Origin: Balneolaceae bacterium UBA7797
GTDB lineage: Bacteria; Bacteroidota; Rhodothermia; Balneolales; Balneolaceae
Direction: 5' to 3'
Length of the DNA: 64,000 nt
Assembly: GCA_002480645.1 (NCBI GenBank)
Contig: DLCN01000028.1
Span: forward strand, 24,442 to 88,441
Positions 44,301-52,723 of the stretch are shown piece by piece (position 1 is the stretch's first letter; every line of letters starts with the position of its first letter). The notes under the pieces were generated by a model. That model did not search any database. It was not told where the DNA came from and worked only from the letters and a program-made list of their open reading frames with translations. The translations under genes and the position numbers were made by a program.

Positions 44301-44500
44301 TCATGGACAGTCAAGCGCCGGGCTTCACCTCCGGTAAATGGAACCGTCCAGATATCTCCCTGAAAAGAGAACGCAATGGTGCTGCCATCGTTTGAAATGG
44401 CAGGTTCTCTGAAAAGCTCTCCATTATCCTGAGCTTGCAGACTCACCGAAAAAGCAAGTATCAGTGCCAGTGAGGCACTTATTAGTTTAGTTGATCTCAT
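41303..44500 (-). CDS. Tricorn-like S41 family protease
   Basis: A large (1065 residues) exported serine peptidase. After a signal peptide, two beta-propeller regions with PD40-type blades fill about residues 30-640 (ISPDGKKIAYQVG, WSPDSKWLAYSL, LSPDGEKIFALKRG). A PDZ domain comes next (about 755-840, ADREVSKLYEGDIITKVDG), then the S41 catalytic core with VDVRWNGGGWTTDYL and the nucleophile region SNESSYSNAEIFSHAYK. This is the order of archaeal tricorn and bacterial homologs, which degrade oligopeptides. An acidic stretch (FEEEEPEDGDDDEEV, near 550) lies between modules. It follows the M14 peptidase gene by 40 bases, so both may act together in periplasmic peptide breakdown. Confidence 0.92.
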   Translation of the reverse strand: MRSTKLISASLALILAFSVSLQAQDNGELFREPAISNDGSTIAFSFQGDIWTVPFTGGEARRLTVHEAYESGPVFSPTGDQVAFNGNRFGNNDLFTVPVKGGVSERITWYSGNDALSDWTHSGKLLFNSNRLFNQVEWDPEIQSVPATGGTPQRALDALGNMPTMSPNGRYIAIVRGSCRIAREQYDGPADKDVWLYDTKTKTYTLLNDNSVNEYLPKWKDDQTLYFISARSGKYNIYSLDIKDGKAAGEAKAITGFKEDGVRHFDVAENGDLVFERQTSLFTQKANTAKASKLDISVTTDYRFYPTEHMTFTSDISDYSISPNGELAALSIRGEIFIKKNDKDIQRTVNVSDHPYREPDVAWLNDSTVVFTSDREGQYDLYMAMSSDENKTDIFKSLKHKVVRLTKTEGDESNPVISPDGKKIAYQVGRGTLVTASINSEGTMSDKKTLLDGWSTPGGVAWSPDSKWLAYSLDDLYFNSEIYIRAADNSTEPVNVTMHPKGDYAPVWSMDGSKLGFISDRNNGDNDIWFVWLKEADWLKTQEDRDEGFYFEEEEPEDGDDDEEVTVEIDFDNIHERLQQVTSNPGNESNLVISKDGETFYYTAGNTTGNGSDLYSIKFDGSEAKQLTEGGQSPYGMSLSPDGEKIFALKRGRLNEVDNSGKFTSLPFRASMTVDHAKEREQIFEEAWSALNQGFYDPKFHGYDWKALKKKYKPWTLSASTDQDFRFMFNWMLGQLNASHMGLYGSNPEDVQRERTGLIGIEVVPVKDGVKVAKVLKNSPADREVSKLYEGDIITKVDGKPVTGGSNFYSYFVNDASEQILMEVKNAKGKMREIVIRPTTGLGDELYESWIDSREALTDKYSDGRLGYIHVEGMNWPSFERFERELMAQGNDKEGIVIDVRWNGGGWTTDYLMTVLSVRQHAYTIPRGAVKDLDKEHEKYAEYYPYSERLPLSWWTKPSVAMSNESSYSNAEIFSHAYKTLDMGTLVGMPTFGAVISTGGQGLLDGSFVRMPFRAWYVKATGENMEHGPAVPDILINNEPDSKAKGEDPQLKKAVEVLLEQIDAK

Positions 44501-44540
44501 TGGATTCTGTTTAGTTTGTTAGGTTAAATTTCTTCGGGAA

Positions 44541-47141
44541 TTACATACCGGGTAATAACATCACCGCATTCTGCACCATTCTTGCAGGACCTACCCAGAA
44601 CATTCTGTACTGCGTATTATCCAGCAAGAGCACCACTTTACCACGCCCCATCGATTCTACCACCGCAAAGGCATTACCTGCCGCATTTCGTTTGTTCTCC
44701 GGGGATGCATAGCCGGAGGCAAGGACCTCATCAGCATCCTTCATGTAATAGCCTACCGTTTGGGCAGAAGTGGAAGGTACAAAGGCATCACTGCTGAATT
44801 TCAGCGAGTAGAGTGTTTCGGGCATACCAAAGGCGAGTGGATTCGAATTATCGATCACTGCTTTGAACGCCGACCCCGGTATTCGTTTCAATCCGCTGGA
44901 ATCGGCCAGATCTTCATAACGCGTATAGGCTGCGGCAGGAATTTCTTTATCTTTTTTATCCTCAGCATCTTCGCTGAAAAGCTCTACTCCGGAAATGCCG
45001 GCTCTGTCTTTGGTCATCCAGGCAGCGGTTCCTTCAGTAGCAACTAAAACCCCACCGTTTCTAATCCAGGTTTTTAATCTGTCTTTACCCGAATCGTTTA
45101 ACAAGCCATTCAGATTCCAGGCTCCGGGCATTACGATCACATCGTACTCATTAATATCCATTCGGTTGAAGTTATCTGCCCGGACTCTTGAAATTCCGAA
45201 TTCCGTCCATTGATCAAAAAGAAACCACAATTGCCCGGCTGTGTACGAACTGAATGGTGAATCGATCATTAATGCCACTTTTGGTTGCTGAACCGGTTCG
45301 CTATCCATGGAGCCGAGATCGATCCCGTCATCCATCCTCCCGGTATTGAATGCCACAATTTTTACCCCGGCCTCGTCGGCTACTTTCATGAAATCGGTAT
45401 GGATCTCATCTCTCTTATCATAATTACGCCCGATCAGTGTGATCAGACTGCCACGGGAATAAGTGATCCCATTGCTGGTAAACGGCTTCATCGCACTGCG
45501 AACGTTATACCCCATCTCCCACAACATAGACAGGGCTTTAGGAGCATTCTTTTGTTTCCAGTCGATCACATAAGCATAGCCCGCTGTTCCGTTTTCCAAA
45601 CCTGATGGAGTTTCAAGTGGCCGGTTTAGCACTGTTGTTTTTACCCCGGGTTCGGAAGTACTCCATGCAGCTTCCAAATTATAGGCCAACGGTACCGACC
45701 AGGTCGCCATGTCGTACATTACCGAATCCCGGATCTCGAGTTGACGGCGGAATAACGTGTTGATAAACAGATGTGCCGGTTGATCGGTTTTAATAATAAA
45801 TGCCCCTTTCCTGAATGACTTTGAAGCTGCTTTACCATCCCAATAATCATAGGCCTTTTTGATCGTAAAATTGTTTTCTGCACGTTCCACCTTCACTCCG
45901 TGACTCATCAGCATATTGATCACTTCGTACGTGTAATTATCTGAATTATCAGGCAGGATGTAAGCTTTGGTATTACCTTTTTGGGTGGCTTGTGATCGTG
46001 CTTCTTTAAAATAAGTTAGCAATCCTTCTCTGTTTGAGACTGCTGTTTTAACAATAGATATTGAATTGGTGTAGTGATCAAAAATACGCTGACGAAGTGT
46101 AAGTACGTACCCGTCATCGGTTTCCAGAGCCCGACCTCCACGACTGTGTCCTCCTTGTTCAGCCAGCATTCCGATCCCTCCCATTACGCTCGGGTAACTG
46201 GAACCGTATCCCGGATAAAAGAAATCGAAGGCTTCACGAGTAGCATAATTTACGTTCGCCTTATCAAATTCTGCGATCACCCCACGGCCAAATTTGTCCG
46301 CGTACAGATCATAGTCTTTTGGAAGTTCATGATTTCTCGGCGTGGTACCGGGCATAACGAAATAATTGTTATTCGCCCCTTGTTCATGAAAATCCATGTG
46401 AACCTGTGGCATCCACTGCTGATAAGCTGTAATTCTACCTCTCGATTCAGGATGTACCAACCAGACCCAGTCCCGGTTCAGGTCGAACCAATAATGATTG
46501 GTACGCCCGCCCGGCCAGATCTCATCATGCTCCAGATCCTCCACATTGGTATTCAGGATGTTAGCCTGAGAGGATTTATACCAATAGATGTACCGGTCCC
46601 GTCCGTCCGGGTTGATCATCGGATCAATGATAACCACTGCATTATCCAGCCATTTCTCTGTATCCGGATCGGAAGCTGCAACCAACCGATAGGCTGCCTG
46701 CATGGCTGCCTCACTACTGGATGGCTCGTTTCCGTGCACATTGTAACTCATCCATACCACCACCGGCTGTTCCCCGATTGTGGCATTTTCCGGATTGTTG
46801 GCGATCTTAAGATTGGCATTCCGGATCTCTTCTATCTTATTCTGATTTTCAGCAGATGTGATCACCGCATAGTTCAGATCACGACCTTCATAGGTCCGGG
46901 CATATTCATGCACCGTGATCTTATCAGAACGTTCTCCGAGTAACCGGAAGTAGTCCATGATCTGATAATGAAAAGTATATTGCTCTCCGAGCCGGTAACC
47001 GAGATACTCGGCCGGAGAAGGGATGGAAGAATCGTAGCTAATAGTTTCATCGAATGGAAAACGCCCGATCGCTTCCTCGATCTGTGCATGCACCAGCGTA
47101 GTAATGGCTAAGAATAATAAAGTGAGGGTGATTTTTTTCAT
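44541..47141 (-). CDS. M14 family zinc carboxypeptidase, exported, with C-terminal extension
   Basis: An 866-residue exported metallopeptidase (signal MKKITLTLLFLAITTLVHAQ). The zinc ligands are in NVHGNEPSSSEA (HxxE) and VHMDFHEQG, with NPDGRDRY and NRDWVW as typical nearby phrases. The peptidase domain takes about the first 400 residues. The rest is a large extension including an amidotransferase-like fold (YDVIVMPGAWNLNG, WIRNGGVLVATEGTAAW), as seen in many Bacteroidota M14 proteins. It lies directly upstream of the tricorn-like gene on the same strand, suggesting joint peptide processing. Confidence 0.9.
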   Translation of the reverse strand: MKKITLTLLFLAITTLVHAQIEEAIGRFPFDETISYDSSIPSPAEYLGYRLGEQYTFHYQIMDYFRLLGERSDKITVHEYARTYEGRDLNYAVITSAENQNKIEEIRNANLKIANNPENATIGEQPVVVWMSYNVHGNEPSSSEAAMQAAYRLVAASDPDTEKWLDNAVVIIDPMINPDGRDRYIYWYKSSQANILNTNVEDLEHDEIWPGGRTNHYWFDLNRDWVWLVHPESRGRITAYQQWMPQVHMDFHEQGANNNYFVMPGTTPRNHELPKDYDLYADKFGRGVIAEFDKANVNYATREAFDFFYPGYGSSYPSVMGGIGMLAEQGGHSRGGRALETDDGYVLTLRQRIFDHYTNSISIVKTAVSNREGLLTYFKEARSQATQKGNTKAYILPDNSDNYTYEVINMLMSHGVKVERAENNFTIKKAYDYWDGKAASKSFRKGAFIIKTDQPAHLFINTLFRRQLEIRDSVMYDMATWSVPLAYNLEAAWSTSEPGVKTTVLNRPLETPSGLENGTAGYAYVIDWKQKNAPKALSMLWEMGYNVRSAMKPFTSNGITYSRGSLITLIGRNYDKRDEIHTDFMKVADEAGVKIVAFNTGRMDDGIDLGSMDSEPVQQPKVALMIDSPFSSYTAGQLWFLFDQWTEFGISRVRADNFNRMDINEYDVIVMPGAWNLNGLLNDSGKDRLKTWIRNGGVLVATEGTAAWMTKDRAGISGVELFSEDAEDKKDKEIPAAAYTRYEDLADSSGLKRIPGSAFKAVIDNSNPLAFGMPETLYSLKFSSDAFVPSTSAQTVGYYMKDADEVLASGYASPENKRNAAGNAFAVVESMGRGKVVLLLDNTQYRMFWVGPARMVQNAVMLLPGM

Positions 47142-47248
47142 AAGGTAGTTAGTTTAAATTCCATCACAGGCTAATCAATTTTTGTGTAAAATGAGTTTAA
47201 AAACAAAGTCCTTGTTTAGCTTCTGTGAAATTAACCCGTTATTCAGCT

Positions 47249-48829
47249 ATGAGTACATTTAAAAAGATTCTGATCGGGGTTGTTGTATTACTGATATTTG
47301 CGGGCATAGGAATGGTGTTCTATGCCGAACCCGTCCTTGAAAAGAAATTACGCGAAGCACTTATCGGTGAATTTACCGAACAAACGAACGGGCGTTATGC
47401 CATTAATCTGGATACCATTCATCTATCTATTGCCGGCAGATCGGTCTCTGCTGATAGTATCACCGTAAGTTCTCTTAAAGATTCCGCTGAATTTAAAACA
47501 CTCACGGCTGCTTCTATCGAGATCAATGCTATTCAGTGGTTCAGTCTGCTGGATCAACGTTTCCCGAAATTTGGGAATGTTACGGTGCTTCAGCCCGAAT
47601 TTGAGGTCTACGCCCGACCCATCACCAGCGCAACCGAACCTGCAAAGTCCAAAGACATTAAGATCGAGGGAACCATTTCCACCTTCGATGTGATCATCGA
47701 AAATGGCTCGGGCAAGATCATTGATCAGGATGGATACACTCAGTTTTCGATCGAAGAATTAAACCTGAGTGCCCGCGAGGTGAATCTGAACAGTTTGTTG
47801 CTGGAAAGTAATCTCCCCTATTTAAAAGACCTCAGCATATCCGGTAAAAATGCGAACTATGACCTCGATGAAGAACTCTATAATTTCAACATCGGAGATT
47901 TTGCATTTAATAAGTCGGAGCAGAAAGCCATTTTCAAGAACATCTCCTTCACACCGCTGGTTGAGAAATATAAATTCGCGAAGATCAAAGGAAAGCAGGT
48001 CGATCGTTTTGATCTTTCGGTGGATGAGATTGCCCTGAACGGATTAAATATCGATTCCCTTCAGGTTCCGAAACTGGAGCTCTCATCCATACATATTTCG
48101 GGAGCTGAACTGGAAGTTTTTCATGACAAGCACATGGATCCCGGTCCTGCTATTCAATATAAACCGTTGCTCCATGACGCACTCGAACTCCCCGGATTTT
48201 CGATCGGTATCGATACCATCCACATCCGGAACTCGGAGATCCGCTATGGGGAGCATCCCCCCGGTTCCAAAGCTGCCGGTTATATCAGCTTTAATGAGCT
48301 AAATGCCACGCTCAGAAATATCCGTACACCGGAACATCCCGAATTTGATGACGACTCCTTATATCTGCATGTGATCACTAATTTTATGGATGTTTCGAGA
48401 TTCGAAGTGAATCTGAGTTATGCTACTTTTGATGAAAATGACACTCATCATTTACAAGCCTATCTGTCCCCGATGGATGGCACAACATTAAATCCCATGT
48501 TGGTGAATACCGCGTTCATGCGGATCGATCAGGGGCAGATCAATGCATTGGATCTGGATCTCACCTTCACTGATGAAAAAGCTACCGGTTCCCTGATTCT
48601 CGATTACGATAATGTACAGCTCACTCACCTAGATAAAGAGGATAACACCAACACCAATTTTAAAACCCGTCTTAAGGATTTTCTGGCGAATAACCTGATC
48701 CTGAATACCTCAAATACAGGGAAGGATCTTAAGCCGGTTGATATTGATCTCCCCCGCCCGAAGGATAAAGCCATTTTTGGCTACTGGTGGCGGGCCCTTC
48801 GATCGGGACTGCAGAAGGTAATGAAGTAG
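47249..48829 (+). CDS. AsmA-like / DUF748-type envelope protein
   Basis: A 526-residue protein with an N-terminal membrane anchor (ILIGVVVLLIFAGIGMVFY) and a long periplasmic part of repeated beta strands (GKIIDQDGYTQFSIEELNLSA, KLELSSIHISGAELEV). The opening after the anchor (RYAINLDTIHLSIAGRSVSADSITV) resembles AsmA/DUF748 proteins that form hydrophobic grooves for lipid movement between membranes. The C-terminus ends with a basic helix (WWRALRSGLQKVMK). The ATG at 47249 is chosen over 47225, which adds only polar residues. Confidence 0.72.
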   Translation: MSTFKKILIGVVVLLIFAGIGMVFYAEPVLEKKLREALIGEFTEQTNGRYAINLDTIHLSIAGRSVSADSITVSSLKDSAEFKTLTAASIEINAIQWFSLLDQRFPKFGNVTVLQPEFEVYARPITSATEPAKSKDIKIEGTISTFDVIIENGSGKIIDQDGYTQFSIEELNLSAREVNLNSLLLESNLPYLKDLSISGKNANYDLDEELYNFNIGDFAFNKSEQKAIFKNISFTPLVEKYKFAKIKGKQVDRFDLSVDEIALNGLNIDSLQVPKLELSSIHISGAELEVFHDKHMDPGPAIQYKPLLHDALELPGFSIGIDTIHIRNSEIRYGEHPPGSKAAGYISFNELNATLRNIRTPEHPEFDDDSLYLHVITNFMDVSRFEVNLSYATFDENDTHHLQAYLSPMDGTTLNPMLVNTAFMRIDQGQINALDLDLTFTDEKATGSLILDYDNVQLTHLDKEDNTNTNFKTRLKDFLANNLILNTSNTGKDLKPVDIDLPRPKDKAIFGYWWRALRSGLQKVMK

Positions 48830-48890
48830 CTCTTTCCTGAGTCATTAAAATCCACGATCATCCCTTCAAACATTTCAAAATTAGGTATTC

Positions 48891-49844
48891 ATGAAATCTG
48901 ATCAGGTTCCCTCCTTCTCCGATATAAAAGAAGCTCAGAAAGTGATCGCTCCTTTTGCTCACAGAACTCCTGTTCTGTCCAGCACTTCCATCAATAAAAT
49001 AACAGGTAGTGAGCTCCTTTTTAAAAGTGAGAACTTTCAAAAAGTCGGCGCTTTTAAATTTCGTGGAGCCTGTAATGCGGTGATGTCGCTGAGTGATGAA
49101 GATGCCCGGAAAGGAGTAGCCACTCATTCATCGGGAAATCACGCTCAGGCTCTGGCATTAGCCGCAAAATTACGGGGAATTCCGGCTCATGTTGTAATGC
49201 CGGAAAATGCACCTAAGGTAAAAGTAGCTGCTGTGAAGGATTACGGTGCCGAGATTACCTTTTGTGAGGCAACCCTGCCGGCCAGAGAATCTACCCTTGC
49301 CGAAGTGATCGAGAAGACCGGGGCTCAAATGATCCACCCGTACAACAATGCCTATATCATAGCCGGACAAGGAACGGCAGCGTTGGAGCTGCTTGAAGAT
49401 CACCCTGATCTGGATGTTATTTTAGCACCGGTGGGCGGTGGTGGTTTGATGAGTGGAACGGCGATCGCATCCAAAGGGATCAAACCATCGATCAAAGTGA
49501 TCGGAACAGAACCTGAGCTGGCAGATGACGCCTACCGCTCTTTCAAAGCAAAAAAACTCATCCCGCTGGATGCCACCACCACTATCGCTGATGGCCTGCG
49601 AACCTCTCTCGGCACATTGACCTTCGAGGCAATTTCAGAATATGTAGATGAAATAGTGACTGTTTCTGAGGAGGGCATTATTGCTGCCATGCGTTTGATC
49701 TGGGAACGAATGAATATCATCATCGAACCTTCGTGTGCAGTTCCGCTGGCCGCCGTTCTGGAAAAAAATATTGATCTGAACGGGAAAAAGGCCGGGATCA
49801 TACTTTCCGGTGGGAATGTAGATCTCGACCAATTACCCTGGTAA
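48891..49844 (+). CDS. PLP-dependent threonine dehydratase / serine racemase family enzyme
   Basis: A 317-residue fold-type II PLP enzyme. The PLP lysine is K56 in AFKFRGA. The substrate loop SSGNHAQALA and the phosphate-binding loop PVGGGGLMSG are present. The length, without a C-terminal ACT domain, fits catabolic threonine dehydratase or serine racemase (the Lys position matches serine racemase) rather than the biosynthetic IlvA. The reaction would be Thr/Ser deamination or Ser racemisation, and sequence alone does not decide. It is convergent with the DUF2202 gene with 5 bases between stops. Confidence 0.88.
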   Translation: MKSDQVPSFSDIKEAQKVIAPFAHRTPVLSSTSINKITGSELLFKSENFQKVGAFKFRGACNAVMSLSDEDARKGVATHSSGNHAQALALAAKLRGIPAHVVMPENAPKVKVAAVKDYGAEITFCEATLPARESTLAEVIEKTGAQMIHPYNNAYIIAGQGTAALELLEDHPDLDVILAPVGGGGLMSGTAIASKGIKPSIKVIGTEPELADDAYRSFKAKKLIPLDATTTIADGLRTSLGTLTFEAISEYVDEIVTVSEEGIIAAMRLIWERMNIIIEPSCAVPLAAVLEKNIDLNGKKAGIILSGGNVDLDQLPW

Positions 49845-49849
49845 CGGAG

Positions 49850-50485
49850 TTAATTTACAATGGCTGTATAGTCTTCTTCGCTCATCAGCTGTGGCTCGTA
49901 CGTCACACCCTGTTTGGTCAGATTTTTCACAAAAGCTCTGAGGTGATTTTCCGAACCTTTTCTAAGTTGTTCATATACATAGTTTATGGCCTCTTCTGCC
50001 ACCACGGTCGCACGTAAGTCATCCAGATCTATGATATCCACTTCCTCGATCAGCGCTCCTACTTTCAGAGCTTCAACCAGACTTTCTGATCCTTGTGCGA
50101 TAAGATCATCATAAAGATCCTGTAAGAGCTCGTTTTCAAACTCGCCAACTGTTTCCAGTGTTGAGGGAACGGTCATCTCATACACTTCCAATAAATTTTT
50201 TACCGCATCCATATGTTTCTGTTCACTGGATGAAATATTGTTAAACGCTCTCTGTCCCCATTTCGAGTACAACGTGATATATACATCTCTTGCCATCTTT
50301 TCTTCTTCTACCATAAAAGTGAGGCTTTCCAGTTCTTCGGTAGTAACGTTTTCGATGGAGGCCGTTTCAATACAGCACATGGTAATTTCGTTCTGCGGGG
50401 CTGAGTTGATTTCAGAGACGTCTTCACAGGAAGTAGCTGTTAATAATGCGCTTATGATGATAGTTGTTAATACTGTTGTTTTCAT
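49850..50485 (-). CDS. DUF2202 (ferritin-like) lipoprotein
   Basis: A 211-residue exported protein with a lipoprotein-type signal (TIIISALLTATSC). The core LTFMVEEEKMARDVYITLYSKWG with SSEQKHMDAVKNLLEVYEM is the signature of DUF2202, a ferritin-like four-helix domain with Glu and His residues (EEEK..RD, EQKHMD) placed like di-metal ligands. A function in metal or redox handling is suspected but not established for the family. A short Cys pair (MCCIE) near the N-terminus is unusual. Confidence 0.85.
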   Translation of the reverse strand: MKTTVLTTIIISALLTATSCEDVSEINSAPQNEITMCCIETASIENVTTEELESLTFMVEEEKMARDVYITLYSKWGQRAFNNISSSEQKHMDAVKNLLEVYEMTVPSTLETVGEFENELLQDLYDDLIAQGSESLVEALKVGALIEEVDIIDLDDLRATVVAEEAINYVYEQLRKGSENHLRAFVKNLTKQGVTYEPQLMSEEDYTAIVN

Positions 50486-50625
50486 GATCTTTTTACTAAT
50501 AATTGCGAGTTATCTGTATTACACCTCACTTCTCCAATACCCCTAATACAAATTTGATTTACTGAAACAATTTCAATCCGAGTACGTGAAGCACCCAGTT
50601 ACTCCCAACAGACAGCACAAATTAT

Positions 50626-51501
50626 ATGGGCTCAGAAAAATATAAGAACCGTTCTACATCCAATGATTTCGATCTTGATGATTATATCAATAAAATGGCC
50701 GATCAGGATCTTAATGAAAACAAATACAAAGATTTTGAAGAACGGGATGAGTCCTCCTTTAAACGTAATTTCATCGCTATAGCCATTGTAATCATTCTTT
50801 CGGCGGTCTGGTTATTCACGGCAGGTCCATTTGCATCCAACGGTACCAATACGGTAGAAATAACAGAGCCGGTACTTCCTGATCTTGATTTCGATTTCAA
50901 TGATCTTGCTGAAATTCCGGTTCCGCCACCACCGCCGGTTGTAGAAGAATTTTCAACCAGTTATATCGATTATCTGGAAGCGGTTAATAATCGCTTTCCG
51001 GATGAATTCTCAAGTCCGGCTGTACGGGCATTCTACGACGCCAATGTTAGCCTCGAATATCTGGACGCGCTGAATGCTGCCGGTATGGCTGATGAATTTT
51101 CATTCCCGGCGATCGTGGCTTTCTATTCCGGTGATGTCCCGGTAGAATATCTGGAACAATTTAAAGATGCAGGCTTGATCGGTGATTATTCCTTTCCGGC
51201 AATCGTGAGTTTCTATGGAGCTGAAATTCCCTTTCAATATCTGGAAGCGTTAAAAGAAAATGGTTTTGGGGATAGTTTCTCCTTTCCCGCCATTACAGCC
51301 TTCTACAGCGCCGGAGTATCTTTCGAATACCTGAAATCACTTCAGAATGCAAATTATCTGGACTCGTTTTCTTTCCCGGCTATCATCGCCTTCTATGAGG
51401 CTGACGTACCGGTGGAATTTCTGAACATTCTCGCTGAACGGGATTTATTGGATACCTTGAGTTTCCCTGATATTGTGAATGCATATCAGGCGGATAATTA
51501 A
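50626..51501 (+). CDS. Membrane protein with six 30-residue repeats
   Basis: A 291-residue protein of unknown function. Residues 1-48 are cytoplasmic and acidic, one membrane helix spans 49-66, and a Pro-rich linker (IPVPPPPPVVEEF) precedes the repeat region. From residue 129 to the end the sequence repeats with an exact 30-residue period: SFPAIVAFY..D/A.VP.EYLE.LK.AGL.D.F, five full copies and a last partial one, with a half copy before them. The repeats probably make a helical solenoid in the periplasm. The gene stands 83 bases ahead of the receiver-YaiO-HEAT-GT2 operon in the same direction, so a link to that envelope system is possible. Confidence 0.75.
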   Translation: MGSEKYKNRSTSNDFDLDDYINKMADQDLNENKYKDFEERDESSFKRNFIAIAIVIILSAVWLFTAGPFASNGTNTVEITEPVLPDLDFDFNDLAEIPVPPPPPVVEEFSTSYIDYLEAVNNRFPDEFSSPAVRAFYDANVSLEYLDALNAAGMADEFSFPAIVAFYSGDVPVEYLEQFKDAGLIGDYSFPAIVSFYGAEIPFQYLEALKENGFGDSFSFPAITAFYSAGVSFEYLKSLQNANYLDSFSFPAIIAFYEADVPVEFLNILAERDLLDTLSFPDIVNAYQADN

Positions 51502-51584
51502 AATTATTAAGAAAATTATTGGGTATTACAGTATTTAATTGTTTGTTTACTGAAGACATTTAGACTCGGTAATCAACACATAAA

Positions 51585-51956
51585 ATGCCCGAATTCAATA
51601 TTGTATTAGCTATCTCGGATACTATTATCCGAAAGGTTTTAACCCGCCGTTTTAAAGATACAGACTATACCATTCTGGAAGCTAAAGATGGCAACGAGGC
51701 AATCTCAAGAATAGAGTCTGAAAACGTTCATCTTGTTGTTGCGGAAGAAATGCTACCTTATCACAACGGATTTGAATTGATTGGTATTTCAAAATCCAGA
51801 AATATCCCGGTCATTATTATTTCTGATGCAGACCTGGAGGAAAAATTACTTGAGGCTTTCGAGCTGGGGGCAGATGATTTTATTGACAAGCCTTTCAGTC
51901 CTAATGAATTATTCGTGCGGGTTAAGAATCAGCTTAAAAGACAGGAGACTACATGA
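51585..51956 (+). CDS. Stand-alone receiver domain with Glu at the phospho-acceptor position
   Basis: A 123-residue response-regulator receiver fold without an output domain. The fold is recognisable from ILEAKDGNEAISRI, EEMLPYHNGFELI, IPVIIISD and GADDFIDKPFSPNEL with the conserved Lys. The normal Asp of the .L.D.MLP motif is Glu here (VVAEEMLP, E54, codon 51744-51746), and the N-terminal acidic pair is reduced to SD (residues 11-12). Glu can mimic the phosphorylated state, so this is probably a constitutive or phosphorylation-independent adaptor. The stop overlaps the next gene's start (ATGA at 51953-51956). Confidence 0.88.
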   Translation: MPEFNIVLAISDTIIRKVLTRRFKDTDYTILEAKDGNEAISRIESENVHLVVAEEMLPYHNGFELIGISKSRNIPVIIISDADLEEKLLEAFELGADDFIDKPFSPNELFVRVKNQLKRQETT

Positions 51957-52723
51957 AATTATTCCTCTCCCTCTTTTTCTTTCTAACCCCTTTAATCCTT
52001 TGTGCGCAATCAAACGGAAAAGTGATCCTCACACCCGGTATTTCATATCAGCACACATTTTTTGATCAGGTATTCACACCTTGGAATAGTGTAACAACCA
52101 GTATCAAAATCGAGAGAGATCAAACCACTCTCATTCCCTCATTCAGTTATTCAGAACGATTTAACATACGAGGTACTCAGATCGGTCTTGAAAGTTATCA
52201 GGAGTTAAAGAATCACGACTATGTGATGGGGCTATTAAGTTATTCAAATGCACAGATTTTTCCGGAGTTTAAGCTTTTTGGCGAATACTTCTTTAACCGA
52301 TCGAAAAGGGAATTCTCTGTTGGTGCAAGGTATATGAAATTCAATAATCCGGTGTTTCTGTTAACAGCAAGTTCCTCCCTCTATTGGAAAAATTATTTCA
52401 CTACCCTTCGTCCCACTTTGGTCATAGATAATAATAATACCTCAATGAATATTAGTTTAAATCACAGGTGGTTCTATGTTGAGCCCTCTTTTGTGAATTT
52501 CAGCATGTTTTACGGGTATTCCACCGATCAAAACCTGATCTATAGAAACAATAAAAATCAGGTTCTTTCTTCCACCTTCGGTGCAAACATTTCTTTTTTT
52601 CATAAAATGGGTACTTCGTTTTCAATTTCTGCCGGCTATGGCATTCAGCACTGGGATCCGGCATTCAATGCCTTTACGTGGCAACACGATCTCAGTATTG
52701 GAATCTCTAAACAATTTAAATAA
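51953..52723 (+). CDS. YaiO-like outer membrane beta-barrel protein
   Basis: A 256-residue exported barrel (signal LFLSLFFFLTPLILCAQ). Repeated strands with aromatic ends (YSERFNIRGTQIGLESYQEL, FKLFGEYFFNRSKREFSVGARY, YGYSTDQNLIY) and a terminal LSIGISKQFK match the layout of YaiO family barrels found next to glycosyltransferase genes. It could form the exit pore for a glycan made by the GT2 protein encoded in the same operon. It is coupled on both sides: ATGA with the receiver gene and TAATG with the HEAT-like gene. Confidence 0.72.
   Translation: MKLFLSLFFFLTPLILCAQSNGKVILTPGISYQHTFFDQVFTPWNSVTTSIKIERDQTTLIPSFSYSERFNIRGTQIGLESYQELKNHDYVMGLLSYSNAQIFPEFKLFGEYFFNRSKREFSVGARYMKFNNPVFLLTASSSLYWKNYFTTLRPTLVIDNNNTSMNISLNHRWFYVEPSFVNFSMFYGYSTDQNLIYRNNKNQVLSSTFGANISFFHKMGTSFSISAGYGIQHWDPAFNAFTWQHDLSIGISKQFK

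Noticed and set aside
46074..46943. 289-codon open frame on the plus strand
   Set aside because: It lies entirely antisense to the M14 peptidase gene, has no ribosome-binding site or domain, and its composition mirrors codon bias of the real gene.
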